The notes: generated by a model from the sequence alone, not told the origin. A stretch of DNA of 64,000 bases from Clostridiales bacterium (GCA_004556205.1 SFIL01000002.1:62001-126000), one strand, 5' to 3'; shown: positions 51,837 to 61,606, numbered from the stretch's first letter. A program made the numbers and translations.

Positions 51837-52523
51837 TCACAGTCCGAATTTATTATCAGGAAAAAGCGTCTGAATTGCCTCCGCTGCGGCCGCCTGTTCC
51901 GCGCGCTTTTTGCTCGAGCCGATACCCTGTCCGACCTTCTGTCCGTTCAGCAGGACACGGACGGTAAACTCCTTGCAGTGGTCGGGTCCACGCTCATCGA
52001 TCAGCTCATATTGCAAAATCTGATCTTTTTTGCGCTGCACCAACTCCTGCAGCTCCGTCTTAAAATCCTGCGATTTCTGCGTCTGCGCAAGCTTGGGCAG
52101 GATCAGACGTTCCACGATGCCCTTCGCCGCCGCAAAACCGCCATCGAGATACGCCGCTGCAATCAGCGATTCCATCACATCACAGAGCGTACCGCTCCGA
52201 TGGCGGCCGCCGCCATGCTCTTCGCCGTTACCAAGCAGCAGATAATCGCCCAAAGAAAAACTCTCCGCAATCTCGGCAAGGTTCTTTTCGCATACCAGTT
52301 CCGCGCGGATGCGCGTCAACTCACCCTCATGCTTTGTCGGGAATGTCCTGTAAAGATAATCTGCCGTAACAAAGCCGAGAATGGAATCTCCGAGGAATTC
52401 GAGCCGCTCATAGCTGTGCAGATTGTCTTTATACATTTCGTTGGCATAGGACGTGTGCGACAGCGCCATATTGAGCAGGCTTTTATCCCGATAGGTATAA
52501 CCGAGCGCCTGTTCAAGCTTCAT
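51837..52523 (-). CDS. rnc: Ribonuclease III
   Basis: A 228-residue double-strand-specific RNase. The catalytic signature is ERLEFLGDSILGFV; the second acidic site is DVMESLIAAAYLDGG. A C-terminal double-stranded-RNA-binding domain (TELQELVQRKKDQ onward; GSSKKRAEQAAAAEA) ends the protein. Overlaps plsX by 11 bases. No acpP lies between plsX and rnc, where it often is. Confidence 0.97.
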   Translation of the reverse strand: MKLEQALGYTYRDKSLLNMALSHTSYANEMYKDNLHSYERLEFLGDSILGFVTADYLYRTFPTKHEGELTRIRAELVCEKNLAEIAESFSLGDYLLLGNGEEHGGGRHRSGTLCDVMESLIAAAYLDGGFAAAKGIVERLILPKLAQTQKSQDFKTELQELVQRKKDQILQYELIDERGPDHCKEFTVRVLLNGQKVGQGIGSSKKRAEQAAAAEAIQTLFPDNKFGL

Positions 52524-53547
52524 GAGAGACCTCCCGCGGCAAGCTCATTGCCGCAACGTTGGCACGAATATCCTCGCAAAAATCGCTCTCAACCGCAGCA
52601 ATCGCCTGCTTGATCGCGCCTCGAATTGCGCGTGCGTCCGACGAGCCGTGCGCCTTGATGACAGGCTTGGTGATACCGACAAGAATCGACCCGCCAACTT
52701 CGCGATAATCCATTTGTTGCTTGATGTGGTTTACGCCTTTTTTGCAGCAGAGATAGCCGAGTTTGGAAACGGCACTCCGCGTAAACATTTCCTTCATCAG
52801 CTTTGACATATAAATTGCCGTACCCTCGATGCTTTTGAGAAGTACATTCCCCGAAAAGCCGTCCGCCACAACAACGTCCGCGCCGCCGTCGGGGACGTCC
52901 CGCGCTTCAATGTTGCCGATAAAGTTGATCGTGCCGTTTTCGCCCGCCTGCTTCAGAAGCTCATACGCAGCGCGGTGCAGCTCGTCTCCTTTTCCTTCCT
53001 CCGCGCCGTTATTCAGCAATGCGACACGTGGCTCAGGCTTGTGATGTGCCTTCTTTGCATAGAGAGAACCCATGCAGCCGAATTGCAGCAAGTACTCAGG
53101 CGTACACTCGTTATTCGCTCCTGCATCAATTAGGATAGTACCGCCACCGACTGGCAACAGCGGCGCAAACGCGGCGCGGCGGATTCCGCGAATACGCTTG
53201 ACGACAAGCGTAGCCGCTGTGAGCAGGGCACCGCTGTTTCCCGCAGAGATAAACGCGTCTCCGCCGCCATCTGCGAGCATTTTTAAGCCCAACACCATCG
53301 ACGAGCCGCGATGCTGACGAAGTACCTCGACGGGGTCGGCGTGCATATCGACCACATCCTCCGCATTTGCAACCTCGACTCCTGCGGGCAGCGTGTCCCA
53401 GCCTTGAGACTTCATGCAGGCGAGCAACTCCTCGCCGCGTCCGATCAGGACAATCTTCACGCCGAATTCCTTTGCGGCCTGCAAAGCGCCCAAAACGATC
53501 TGTTCCGGTGCGCGGTCGCCGCCCATTGCGTCAATGATGATCTTCAT
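52513..53547 (-). CDS. plsX: Phosphate acyltransferase PlsX
   Basis: A 344-residue enzyme making acyl-phosphate from acyl-ACP for phospholipid synthesis; it is a peripheral membrane protein. MKIIIDAMGGDRAPEQIV at the start, VEVLRQHRGSSM, ISAGNSGALLTAATLVVKRI and VVADGFSGNVLLKS are conserved. Its usual partner acpP is not adjacent. It starts a typical plsX-rnc-smc-ftsY run, preceded by trmFO. Confidence 0.97.
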   Translation of the reverse strand: MKIIIDAMGGDRAPEQIVLGALQAAKEFGVKIVLIGRGEELLACMKSQGWDTLPAGVEVANAEDVVDMHADPVEVLRQHRGSSMVLGLKMLADGGGDAFISAGNSGALLTAATLVVKRIRGIRRAAFAPLLPVGGGTILIDAGANNECTPEYLLQFGCMGSLYAKKAHHKPEPRVALLNNGAEEGKGDELHRAAYELLKQAGENGTINFIGNIEARDVPDGGADVVVADGFSGNVLLKSIEGTAIYMSKLMKEMFTRSAVSKLGYLCCKKGVNHIKQQMDYREVGGSILVGITKPVIKAHGSSDARAIRGAIKQAIAAVESDFCEDIRANVAAMSLPREVSHEA

Positions 53548-53564
53548 GATTCTTCTCCGTTTCT

Positions 53565-54860
53565 TTATTTCATAGCATCCAAATGTGCAAGCGCACGGTT
53601 TGCAATCGCCAAATTCTTATTTGCCTTGCCGCGCACCCGCTGCTCAAGCGGCGCAATGATGCCGAAGTTTACATTCATCGGCTGGAACGCGGTCACAGAC
53701 TCGTCGCTGACGTAATATGCCAATGCGCCGATTGCCGTCAGCCGTGTAAAATCTGGAATCTCCTCACCGTGCAGTCTTGCTGCCATTGACACCGCCGCGA
53801 CATAGCCCGAAGCGCAGGACTCAACATAGCCTTCGACGCCCGTCATCTGCCCCGCAAATGCAACCAACGGATCACGGCGGTCTGCATAGGTACGGTCGAG
53901 CAGGCGCGGGGAATTCAGGAAAGTATTGCGGTGCATCACGCCGTAGCGGACGAACTCCGCATCGTGCAGCGCGGGGATCATGGAAAATACACGCTTCTGC
54001 TCAGGGAATTTCAGATGTGTTTGGAAACCGACTAAATTATAAATATTGCCCGCTGCGTTATCCCTGCGGAGCTGCACAACTGCATAAGGCTCCCTTCCCG
54101 TTGACGGATCCTTCAGTCCGACAGGCTTCAGCGGCCCATAGCGCAGAGTATCCTCCCCGCGCCGCGCCATAACCTCAACGGGCATACAGCCCTCAAAGAC
54201 ATTCTTGTCCTCAAAGCCATGTACCTCCGCCTCCTCCGCGCTTGCAAGCTCGCGGACAAAGGCGGTGTACTCCTCACGGGACATGGCGCAGTTGATATAA
54301 TCCGCGCTGCCTCTGTCGTAGCGCGAAGCGTACCACGCGTGCGCCATATCGACGGAATCAAGTGTGACAAGCGGAGCTGCAGCGTCAAAAAAATGCAGAT
54401 AATCGGTTTTTCCGAAATAGTCCGCGATTGCCTCACTCATCGCGTCCGAGGTCAGCGGCCCCGTTGCGATGATCACAGGTCCTTCGGGAACTCTCGTTAC
54501 CTCCTCGGAGATCACCGTGATGTTCGGGTGCGCACGGAGCTTTTCTGTTACCATGCCCGAAAAACCGTATCGGTCTACCGCGAGGCAGCCGCCCGCTTCA
54601 ACACGGGTTGCATCGGCACAGGCGAGGATCAGGCTGTCCAAGCGCCGCAGCTCCTCCTTGAGCAGTCCGACCGCGTTTTCAAGCCGGTCGCCGCGCAAGG
54701 AGTTGGAACACACCAGCTCCGCAAAGTCCGCGCAATGATGCGCGGGCGTCATTTTTGCGGGCTTCATCTCATGGAGCTTGACCCGAAAGCCGCGCTGCGC
54801 GAGCTGCCATGCCGCCTCGCTGCCTGCCAGCCCTGCACCGATTACCTTAACCTCCGTCAT
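53565..54860 (-). CDS. trmFO: Methylenetetrahydrofolate-tRNA-(uracil-5-)-methyltransferase TrmFO
   Basis: A 431-residue FAD enzyme that makes m5U54 in the tRNA T loop using methylene-THF. The N-terminal dinucleotide loop is GAGLAGSEAAWQLAQRG. CSNSLRGDRLENAVGLLK carries a conserved Cys; MTGVEGYVESCASGYVAA is the C-terminal FAD contact. Gene order topA-trmFO is standard in Firmicutes. It overlaps topA by four bases. Confidence 0.96.
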   Translation of the reverse strand: MTEVKVIGAGLAGSEAAWQLAQRGFRVKLHEMKPAKMTPAHHCADFAELVCSNSLRGDRLENAVGLLKEELRRLDSLILACADATRVEAGGCLAVDRYGFSGMVTEKLRAHPNITVISEEVTRVPEGPVIIATGPLTSDAMSEAIADYFGKTDYLHFFDAAAPLVTLDSVDMAHAWYASRYDRGSADYINCAMSREEYTAFVRELASAEEAEVHGFEDKNVFEGCMPVEVMARRGEDTLRYGPLKPVGLKDPSTGREPYAVVQLRRDNAAGNIYNLVGFQTHLKFPEQKRVFSMIPALHDAEFVRYGVMHRNTFLNSPRLLDRTYADRRDPLVAFAGQMTGVEGYVESCASGYVAAVSMAARLHGEEIPDFTRLTAIGALAYYVSDESVTAFQPMNVNFGIIAPLEQRVRGKANKNLAIANRALAHLDAMK

Positions 54861-57082
54861 GCTTTCTTCGTTCCTTTTGTCGTAGACTTTGTTTTTGTCG
54901 TCTTTTTCGGCTTCTCGCTCGGCTCTGCAATCTCCTCTGCCGTTTCGACTGTCTCGGTCGTCGCCTTTGGCATTCTCCGCTTATAACCGCGCTTATCCTC
55001 CGGCAGGAAGTCCTTGCAGTTTTCATTGATGCAGAAGGGCTTCATCTGTCCTCTGCCTGATTTTTTGAACAGAGTCTGCCCACAGGAGGGGCAGTCATTC
55101 GCTGTCGGAACATCCCATGTCATAAAGCCGCATTCCGCGCCGCGCTCACAGGCATAATAGACATAGCCCTTCTTCGACTTGCGTTTTAAGATCGTACTGC
55201 CGCACTTCGGGCAGCGCCCGGGCATCCGTTCAACGATGGGCTTCGTGTTTTTGCACTCCGGGAAGCCCGGGCAGGCAAGGAAGCGCCCGAAGCGCCCGCT
55301 TTTGATCACCATGCGGCGACCGCAGATCTCACAGATCTCGTCCGTCTCCTCCTCGGGAACTTTGATGCGTTTCCCGTCAAGTGCCGCCTCCGCTTCCGTC
55401 ATTTCTCGATGGAAGTCCGAATAAAACTCACGAAGGACACGTTTCCATTCGACCCTGCCCGCTTCAACCTCATCAAGCTGATGCTCCATATTCGCCGTAA
55501 ACTCTACATCAATGATGTCGTTGAAATGCGCAAGCATCAGATCGGTCACAACAATGCCGAGCGGTGTCGGCGTCAGACGTTTGTCCTTTTTGATCACATA
55601 TTCCCTGTCCTGTATCGTGGCAACAATCGAGGCGTAGGTCGAAGGTCTGCCGACGCCGCGCTCCTCCATTGCTTTCACGAGCGTTGCTTCGGTATAGCGC
55701 GGAGGCGGCGTGGTAAAATGCTGTTCCTTTTCAGTCTTCTCCGCCTTCAGACGCTCATCTCCCTTAAGATCGGGCAAGCTACTGCCCTTTTCCTCGGACT
55801 CGTCGTCGCGCCCTTCTTCATAAACTGCGGTATAGCCCGCGAATTTCATCACCTGATCGGTCGCGCGGAAGGTATGCCCCGCGCAGACGGTGTCAATTTG
55901 AACCGCGTCGAAGCGCGCGTCTGCCATTTGGCAGGCGACAAAGCGGCTCCAAATCAGCTTATACAGCCGATACTGCTCGCGCGTCAGATCGCCTTTGATC
56001 GTTTCGGGATCGAGTGTGACATTACTCGGGCGGATCGCCTCGTGCGCGTCCTGCGCACCGGATTTTGCGCGAAAGCGCCGCGGCGAACCCGCGTAATATA
56101 CCTCGCCGTAGCGTCCGATAATGAAATCCTTTGCAGCGGCAAGCGCTTCCTCGGACAGGCGGAGCGAGTCAGTACGCATATAGGTAATCAAACCGACCGT
56201 TCCCTCACCCGTAATATCCACGCCCTCATAGAGCTGCTGCGCAACCGCCATCGTGCGGCGCGGCGTCATATTGAGCTTGCGCGACGCCTCCTGCTGGAGT
56301 GTGGAGGTAATAAAGGGCGGTGTGGGATTTCGGCGCTTTTCGGTGCGTTTGATGGCAGCAATGGAGAATTCCTTTCCCGCAACGTCGCGGATGATCTCAT
56401 CGACCTCCGCCTCGCTGTGCAACTCGCGCTTTTTCCCGTCGCCGTAATAGCGGACAGTAAAGCTGCCCGCCTTGTCCACGCAGCGCAGAAGCGCGTCAAG
56501 TGTCCAGTACTCCTTCGGTATGAACGCCTCAATCTCGCGTTCCCGCTCGACAACCAAGCGGGTCGCAACCGACTGCACACGGCCGGCAGACAAGCCTCTG
56601 CGGATTTTTTTCCAAAGGAGCGGACTGAGCTGATAACCGACAATGCGGTCGAGAATACGCCGCGCCTGCTGCGCGTCAACCAAATTATAATCAATCTCTC
56701 TCGGCTGCTCGATGCTCTTTGTCACGACGCCCTTGGTAATCTCATTGAAGGTAACGCGCTTCGCCTTTTCGTCTGGAATCGCAAGGAGCTGCTTCAAATG
56801 CCACGAGATCGCCTCACCCTCGCGGTCAGGGTCGGTCGCGAGATAAACACAGCTTGCCTTATCCGATGCCTTTTGCAGTTCGGAAATAATCGCTTCCTTA
56901 CCCGCCATCGGGCGATACTCCGGCGTAAAATCATGCTCGATATCTACACCCATCGTGCTTTTGGGCAGATCGCGCAGATGTCCCATACACGCCTCGACGC
57001 GATAGTCTGCACCCAAATACTTCCCTATCGTTTTCGCCTTGGATGGCGATTCAACAATGACCAGATTTGTTCCCTTTGCCAT
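54857..57082 (-). CDS. topA: DNA topoisomerase I
   Basis: A 741-residue type IA topoisomerase that relaxes negative supercoils. TOPRIM: VIVESPSKAKTIGKYLG and ATDPDREGEAISWHL. The catalytic Tyr is in GLITYMRTDSLRLSEEA. Three C-terminal Cys4 zinc ribbons follow (CEICGRRM, CPKCGS, CPSCGQ) and a Lys/Thr-rich tail. I start at ATG 57082, with GGAGG upstream and 16 bases after dprA; the longer frame runs back into dprA. Confidence 0.97.
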   Translation of the reverse strand: MAKGTNLVIVESPSKAKTIGKYLGADYRVEACMGHLRDLPKSTMGVDIEHDFTPEYRPMAGKEAIISELQKASDKASCVYLATDPDREGEAISWHLKQLLAIPDEKAKRVTFNEITKGVVTKSIEQPREIDYNLVDAQQARRILDRIVGYQLSPLLWKKIRRGLSAGRVQSVATRLVVEREREIEAFIPKEYWTLDALLRCVDKAGSFTVRYYGDGKKRELHSEAEVDEIIRDVAGKEFSIAAIKRTEKRRNPTPPFITSTLQQEASRKLNMTPRRTMAVAQQLYEGVDITGEGTVGLITYMRTDSLRLSEEALAAAKDFIIGRYGEVYYAGSPRRFRAKSGAQDAHEAIRPSNVTLDPETIKGDLTREQYRLYKLIWSRFVACQMADARFDAVQIDTVCAGHTFRATDQVMKFAGYTAVYEEGRDDESEEKGSSLPDLKGDERLKAEKTEKEQHFTTPPPRYTEATLVKAMEERGVGRPSTYASIVATIQDREYVIKKDKRLTPTPLGIVVTDLMLAHFNDIIDVEFTANMEHQLDEVEAGRVEWKRVLREFYSDFHREMTEAEAALDGKRIKVPEEETDEICEICGRRMVIKSGRFGRFLACPGFPECKNTKPIVERMPGRCPKCGSTILKRKSKKGYVYYACERGAECGFMTWDVPTANDCPSCGQTLFKKSGRGQMKPFCINENCKDFLPEDKRGYKRRMPKATTETVETAEEIAEPSEKPKKTTKTKSTTKGTKKA

Positions 57083-57098
57083 GCAGGGGCCTCCGATT

Positions 57099-58319
57099 TC
57101 ACTCAAATTTTCGCTGATAACAGTTCCCAGCTGATCTGCTTGCAAGGCCTTTGATCTGCAGCAGCGTCAGCGCAGCCATCACGCGTTGTGACGGCAGGGC
57201 GCAGGCTGCGACCAGTTCGTCCGCATACTGCGGCTGACCCGTCAGCACGGAATAGACCTTTTGCTCGTCCTCCGTCAGCGGCGGCTTCTCTTTTTCGTCA
57301 CTATAATCCTTCATCGCAGGAATGTCAACGACTTTTTTGTCGCCGCCCTCCTCGAATACCACGGGAGAGTAAACAGGCAGCGCCTTTTGGAAGCGTATCT
57401 GATAGATACGGTGCATTGCCTCCATTGCCCGACCGTCCGTAAGCTTGTCCGGAAACAGATGCTGATATTCCCTTAAAAGCTCCCAGCCGTTTTCGACCAA
57501 GAACGCGCCCTCACGAAGCAGGCGGTTGCTTCCCTCGCACTGCTTCACGCCAATGTTTCCGGGGATGGCGAACACGTCGCGTCCCTGCTCCAGTGCGTGC
57601 TCCGCCGTAATGAGTGCGCCGCTCTTTTCGGGCGCTTCGACAACGAGAATGCCGAGAGACAGGCCGCTGATCAGCCGATTGCGCACGGGGAAGTTGCCAC
57701 GTTCAGGCGGCGTATTCGGCGGAAACTCACTGAGAAGGCAGCCGTGCTGCTCGATCTCGCGGAACAAAAAGCGGTTCTCGCGCGGATAAACTACATCCAC
57801 ACCGCAGCCAAGCACGCAAAGCACGGGCATAGTCGAATCCAGCGCGCCGCGCAGTGCCATTGTGTCGATGCCGCGCGCACCACCCGAGACAACTATGCCG
57901 CCGCTCGCTGCGATCAGCTTGGAAAACTGCTTCGCGTGCAGCAGGCCGTAAGCGCTGCACCGCCTTGATCCGACCACACCGATCACCGCTTCATCATCAA
58001 TGTGCGGAAATGTCCCCTTATAATAGAGTACCGCCGGCGGGTCGGCAATATTCTTTAAGCGGTTTGGATATTCCTCGTCGCCGTAGGTCAAAAGCGAAAT
58101 GCCTTTGTTGTCACAATCGGTAAGGATGCGTTCCGGCTCGTCGAGCGATTTATCTAACAAGCCCTCGAGCCAGCGGCGCTCAAAGCCCTCCGTCTGCGCA
58201 TACTCCGCCTCACCCATCTCGTAGATGCGCTCCGCCGTGCCGTACAGGCGCAAAAGCGCCGCGCAGCCGCGTGTGCCGATTCCCTTGCGCGTTGTCAGCC
58301 ATATCCAATGCTTCAGCAT
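57099..58319 (-). CDS. dprA: DNA-processing protein DprA
   Basis: A 406-residue Rossmann-fold protein that protects incoming single-stranded DNA and loads RecA. VGSRRCSAYG, SGGARGIDTMALRGAL and EFPPNTPPERGNFPVRNRLI are the signatures. A C-terminal winged helix follows (EDEQKVYSVL...DELVAACALP). An N-terminal helix-hairpin-helix-like segment (GTRGCAALLRLYG) is present. dprA is also found in species not known to be competent. Confidence 0.96.
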   Translation of the reverse strand: MLKHWIWLTTRKGIGTRGCAALLRLYGTAERIYEMGEAEYAQTEGFERRWLEGLLDKSLDEPERILTDCDNKGISLLTYGDEEYPNRLKNIADPPAVLYYKGTFPHIDDEAVIGVVGSRRCSAYGLLHAKQFSKLIAASGGIVVSGGARGIDTMALRGALDSTMPVLCVLGCGVDVVYPRENRFLFREIEQHGCLLSEFPPNTPPERGNFPVRNRLISGLSLGILVVEAPEKSGALITAEHALEQGRDVFAIPGNIGVKQCEGSNRLLREGAFLVENGWELLREYQHLFPDKLTDGRAMEAMHRIYQIRFQKALPVYSPVVFEEGGDKKVVDIPAMKDYSDEKEKPPLTEDEQKVYSVLTGQPQYADELVAACALPSQRVMAALTLLQIKGLASRSAGNCYQRKFE

Positions 58320-58341
58320 ATCTTTCTCTCTTTCGATCGCT

Positions 58342-59091
58342 TCAGTATTTCATCTTCCACATCACGAGCGCCGCCGCAACAGCCGCGTTGAGCGACTCAC
58401 AGCGCGGCTGCATCGGGATGATGAGCTGCCGATCCGACGCCTCCAAAAGCCGCTGACAAATTCCCTGTCCCTCACTGCCGATTACAACGAGGTCATTCCG
58501 AATATCCGCTTGCCGCAGATCTGCAGCGCACTCCGAAAGGGCAGTGGCCGTAATGCGGATTTCCTTTTCTCTGCAAATACGGAGAACATCCGACAGTTCC
58601 GCACGCTGCGGCACGGTGCGGAACACCGCTCCCATCGAGGCGCGAACCGTCTTCTCAGAAAATGGGTCGGCGCAACCGTTCGTCAGCAGAACTGGAATAT
58701 CAAATGCGTCTGCCGTACGCAGAATCGTGCCCAAATTCCCAGGGTCTTGGAGGCGGTCAAGCAGGAGCATCCCTTCTCTGATTTCAGCTGTCTCGCGCTT
58801 CGGAAGCGCACAGGTAAAGATCACACCCTGCGGCGTCTTCATGCTTGAAAGGCTATGCATTAGTGAGGAAGGAATTTCCGCCACACGCACGGAGGACGGA
58901 AGTGCGGGAAGCGTCTCTCCCTCGGAAATGACCACAGTTTTCAAATGCGGATACCACTTACACGCTTCCTCTAACAGCTTGAAGCCGTCGGCGACAAATT
59001 CATCGCATTCCTCACGGTAAGCGCGAGAGGTCTGCAACCTTCGAATGTGCTGAAGCAAAGAGTTCTGACTACTGGTGATCCGCTCAGCCAT
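58342..59091 (-). CDS. TrmH/SpoU family RNA 2'-O-methyltransferase
   Basis: A 249-residue SPOUT methyltransferase. The three motifs are DPGNLGTILRTADAF, VVIGSEGQGI and IPMQPRCESLNAAVAAAL. An N-terminal substrate-binding L30-like part reads ITSSQNSLLQHIRRL. Closest in form to RlmB/TsnR-like rRNA methylases such as YsgA; the target nucleotide is not readable. First gene after the consensus promoter at 59144-59171. Confidence 0.9.
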   Translation of the reverse strand: MAERITSSQNSLLQHIRRLQTSRAYREECDEFVADGFKLLEEACKWYPHLKTVVISEGETLPALPSSVRVAEIPSSLMHSLSSMKTPQGVIFTCALPKRETAEIREGMLLLDRLQDPGNLGTILRTADAFDIPVLLTNGCADPFSEKTVRASMGAVFRTVPQRAELSDVLRICREKEIRITATALSECAADLRQADIRNDLVVIGSEGQGICQRLLEASDRQLIIPMQPRCESLNAAVAAALVMWKMKY

Positions 59092-59143
59092 ATATTTTCT
59101 CCATTCGTGTTTTATCTTTCAATTCAAGGATATAATGTGATAC

Positions 59144-59171
59144 ATTATAATATTATACACAGTTCTGTCAA
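59144..59171 (-). promoter_or_regulatory. Consensus SigA promoter of the methyltransferase-dprA-topA operon
   Basis: TTGACA (59171-59166), a 16-base spacer and TATAAT (59149-59144) on the minus strand. Both boxes match consensus exactly. The next clear transcription stop downstream is the LCP terminator near 42830, so this may feed a very long unit. Confidence 0.85.
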
Positions 59172-59227
59172 GCATTGCAATATCAGCCGATATAAAATTT
59201 TGTCCTGTTTTGCGTCAATCATACGCA

Positions 59228-59263
59228 AAGCTCCCCGCAAGGCGTTACCCTTGCAGGGAGCTT
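59228..59263 (-). terminator. Terminator of the nucleoside/BtpA operon
   Basis: AAGCTCCCCGCAAG and CTTGCAGGGAGCTT pair with one mismatch around an 8-base loop, 13 bases past the BtpA stop. The T run is short (TTTGCG). Confidence 0.65.
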
Positions 59264-59275
59264 CGTGCCATCTCG

Positions 59276-60073
59276 CTATCGAATTAATTTGATAAAGGCT
59301 TTCACAAGTTCTCGGTCAACCGGCGCCGAGAGATTGCCGTCTCTCTTAAAGCCGCTGCCGATGATCGCGCCGTCAGCATACTGCCACAGCGCTGCGGCAT
59401 TTTTTGCGTTCAAGCCGCTGCCGATCAATAGCGGGATCGACAGTCCCTGCTTTATTTCGCATATCAGCGCCGTATCGGGCGCAATACCGGTCGCGCGGCC
59501 TGTCAAGATTGCGGCATCCGCGCCGGAGGTCTGTATATCATGTGCTTTTTCCTGTAAGCTTCGATCGGCAGTGATTGCGTGGCTTCCGTGCTTGACCTGA
59601 AAATCGCCGAAAACCATGATATCCTTTGCGTCGATCGCAGCGCGATATCGCAGCAGCTCGGGCGCAGCAGCGCCAATATAACCGCTGTTGCTGATATAGG
59701 CGTTCATCAAGTTGAAGCAGCGGATAAAATCGGCTCCGACTGCTTTTGCAATCGCCATCGCCTGTATCGCGCCGTTCAGATGCACATTGATCCCCAACGG
59801 CAGCTCAGGAAAACGCGCTTTGATCGCAGTCGCCGCGACCGTCAGAAACGCAACCGTTTCCGCGCCGATCTCGCTGCCTATGTGATAAGGCGTATCAAAT
59901 TGATTCTCGATTTGAACGGCATCCACGCCGCCTTCCGCCAAGCCCTCCGCATCACGAAGGGCAAGATCATAGATCTCCTCCAAGTGTCCGAGATAGCGAG
60001 GGCTTCCCGGCAGCGCTTTCAGATGCACCATGCCGATCACGGGTTTTTTGCCGTTCCAAAGCTTCGTAAACAT
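59276..60073 (-). CDS. BtpA/SgcQ family TIM-barrel protein
   Basis: A 265-residue protein starting with the family signature IGMVHLKALPGSPRYLG. GVDAVQIENQFDTPY, PLGINVHLNGAIQAMAIA and GADAAILTGRATG follow. BtpA was named for photosystem I biogenesis in a cyanobacterium; SgcQ lies in an Escherichia coli sugar cluster, but catalytic activity is unestablished. Here it is the last gene of an operon with a nucleoside hydrolase, two sugar-phosphate-type enzymes and YjbQ, which points to carbohydrate catabolism. Confidence 0.9.
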   Translation of the reverse strand: MFTKLWNGKKPVIGMVHLKALPGSPRYLGHLEEIYDLALRDAEGLAEGGVDAVQIENQFDTPYHIGSEIGAETVAFLTVAATAIKARFPELPLGINVHLNGAIQAMAIAKAVGADFIRCFNLMNAYISNSGYIGAAAPELLRYRAAIDAKDIMVFGDFQVKHGSHAITADRSLQEKAHDIQTSGADAAILTGRATGIAPDTALICEIKQGLSIPLLIGSGLNAKNAAALWQYADGAIIGSGFKRDGNLSAPVDRELVKAFIKLIR

Positions 60074-60076
60074 AAT

Positions 60077-60478
60077 TTACGCTCCCACGATCTGCACATA
60101 AACCGTGCGCTCTCTCGGACCGTCAAATTCAAAGAAATATATCTCCTGTGACCCGCCGAGCTTCAGTTCGCCGTCTGAAATAGGAAAGGTCTGCTGCGCA
60201 TTCGTCAGGATCGACTTTAGATGCCCCGCAGCGTCCGTGGCAGGATCACAGGTATGGGCAAACGGCGTGTCGATCGGCACGAGCTTTCGAACGAGCCGGT
60301 CTACATCAGTCAGTGCATTCGGGTCAATACCGCAGGCAATCAATACGCCCGCCGTGGAATGCGGCGTATAGACAAGGCAAAGACCCTCCCGTACGCCACT
60401 CTTTGCGGCAGCCGCGCGCACCTCCTCCGTGATATTGTAAAGCTTATGCTTTTCCGTTGAAATATGTAATACTTCCAT
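60077..60478 (-). CDS. YjbQ family (UPF0047) protein
   Basis: A 133-residue protein of the YjbQ family: VYTPHSTAGVLIACG and AHTCDPATDAAGHLKSIL give the conserved His and Asp/His residues, and LGGSQEIYFFEFDGP the C-terminal strand. Relatives show secondary thiamine-phosphate synthase activity, thought to be a side reaction. Within this operon its real substrate may be a sugar phosphate, which is inference. It lies 3 bases before btpA. Confidence 0.92.
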   Translation of the reverse strand: MEVLHISTEKHKLYNITEEVRAAAAKSGVREGLCLVYTPHSTAGVLIACGIDPNALTDVDRLVRKLVPIDTPFAHTCDPATDAAGHLKSILTNAQQTFPISDGELKLGGSQEIYFFEFDGPRERTVYVQIVGA

Positions 60479-60490
60479 GGTATCGGCTCC

Positions 60491-61603
60491 TTATACCTGC
60501 CAACCCGCGACAGGACCCGTGTACAGCAGGTCGATCACATGCTTCAGATCCACATCATGCGGTGCGTCGGGATCCTTGAAGGACAGGCGCGAAAGCTCGC
60601 AGGCGAACAGATGCAGCACGACCATGCTTGCCAAAACTGCGGCATACTCGCTCAGCTCCGAGATAAACGGCGCGACCTTCACAACATTTTCTGTCTCCTC
60701 GCAGGCAACATCGCCGACCACAAGGACGCGCGCACACTGCGCCTTGGCATACTCCACGACCTGCTGCTCACGATGGTCGCTGAGGTTGTTGCCGATGACG
60801 ATCACGGCGTCGGCGCTCTTAATGGCAAAGCCGTTCAGATGCAGATATTCCTCGGCGTTTGTCGTCATAATGCGGCAGCGGTTCGTCTCGATGATCTTCG
60901 CTGCGCCGATCATACTCGCGGTTCTTGCTGGCCCGCTGCCGGCAAAGGCGTAGCAACGCGCCTCAAGGAATTTCTGCGCGTTCTGTTTGATCTTCTCATA
61001 TTCCTCGGCATAGATCCTGCGGATGATCTGCGGTGTTTTCGTCGTCAACTCCTCTGCCAGCGCCTCGCAAGCTGTGCAATCGCCGCCCTTTTCCTTACCG
61101 AGCGCTGCGGCAAGCGCAAACATCAATGCAAGACCGCTTGTGCTGGTCTTAGTCGGGAAGGACTTGGAAACACCCGTCGCCGTGGTAACAAGCGGTGCAG
61201 TGCAGTCCTTGCCGAGCGGACTGTCAGCATGGTTCGTCACGCCGACGGCAATGCCCTTGCAGGCATTGACATATTCAAGCGATTTCAGCACATAGAGCGA
61301 CTTGCCGGATGAGCTGAACAGAACGACTATCGTCTTTTCGTCCACCTTCGGCTGAAGCAGATAAAAGTCATATGCTTCGTAGCCAAACGCCTCAACGCCC
61401 GCATATTTGCGAAATGCGTGTGCGGCGGCAAAGCCGATAAAATAGCAGTCTCCCGAACCGACGATATAGACCCGTTCCACATCTTTGCCAAGCGCGGCAA
61501 GCTCAGAAAGACGATCTTTGAGCTGCTTCATGCAGTTCTCGATGGCATCTGCCTGTTCCAGCATCTCATTTGGAAAATAGTACTCGTTCCAATCAATTTT
61601 CAT
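60491..61603 (-). CDS. Double SIS-domain sugar-phosphate isomerase/deaminase-like protein
   Basis: A 370-residue protein with two SIS domains. First: VYIVGSGDCYFIGFAAAHAF and IVVLFSSSGKSLYVLK. Second: CYAFAGSGPARTASMIGAA and AVIVIGNNLSDHREQQVV. The glutaminase part of GlmS is absent, so it resembles GlmS-isomerase-like or AgaS/FrlB-type enzymes that isomerise or deaminate phosphorylated amino or ketose sugars. It follows the PfkB kinase by 3 bases. Confidence 0.88.
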   Translation of the reverse strand: MKIDWNEYYFPNEMLEQADAIENCMKQLKDRLSELAALGKDVERVYIVGSGDCYFIGFAAAHAFRKYAGVEAFGYEAYDFYLLQPKVDEKTIVVLFSSSGKSLYVLKSLEYVNACKGIAVGVTNHADSPLGKDCTAPLVTTATGVSKSFPTKTSTSGLALMFALAAALGKEKGGDCTACEALAEELTTKTPQIIRRIYAEEYEKIKQNAQKFLEARCYAFAGSGPARTASMIGAAKIIETNRCRIMTTNAEEYLHLNGFAIKSADAVIVIGNNLSDHREQQVVEYAKAQCARVLVVGDVACEETENVVKVAPFISELSEYAAVLASMVVLHLFACELSRLSFKDPDAPHDVDLKHVIDLLYTGPVAGWQV

Positions 61604-61606
61604 CGT

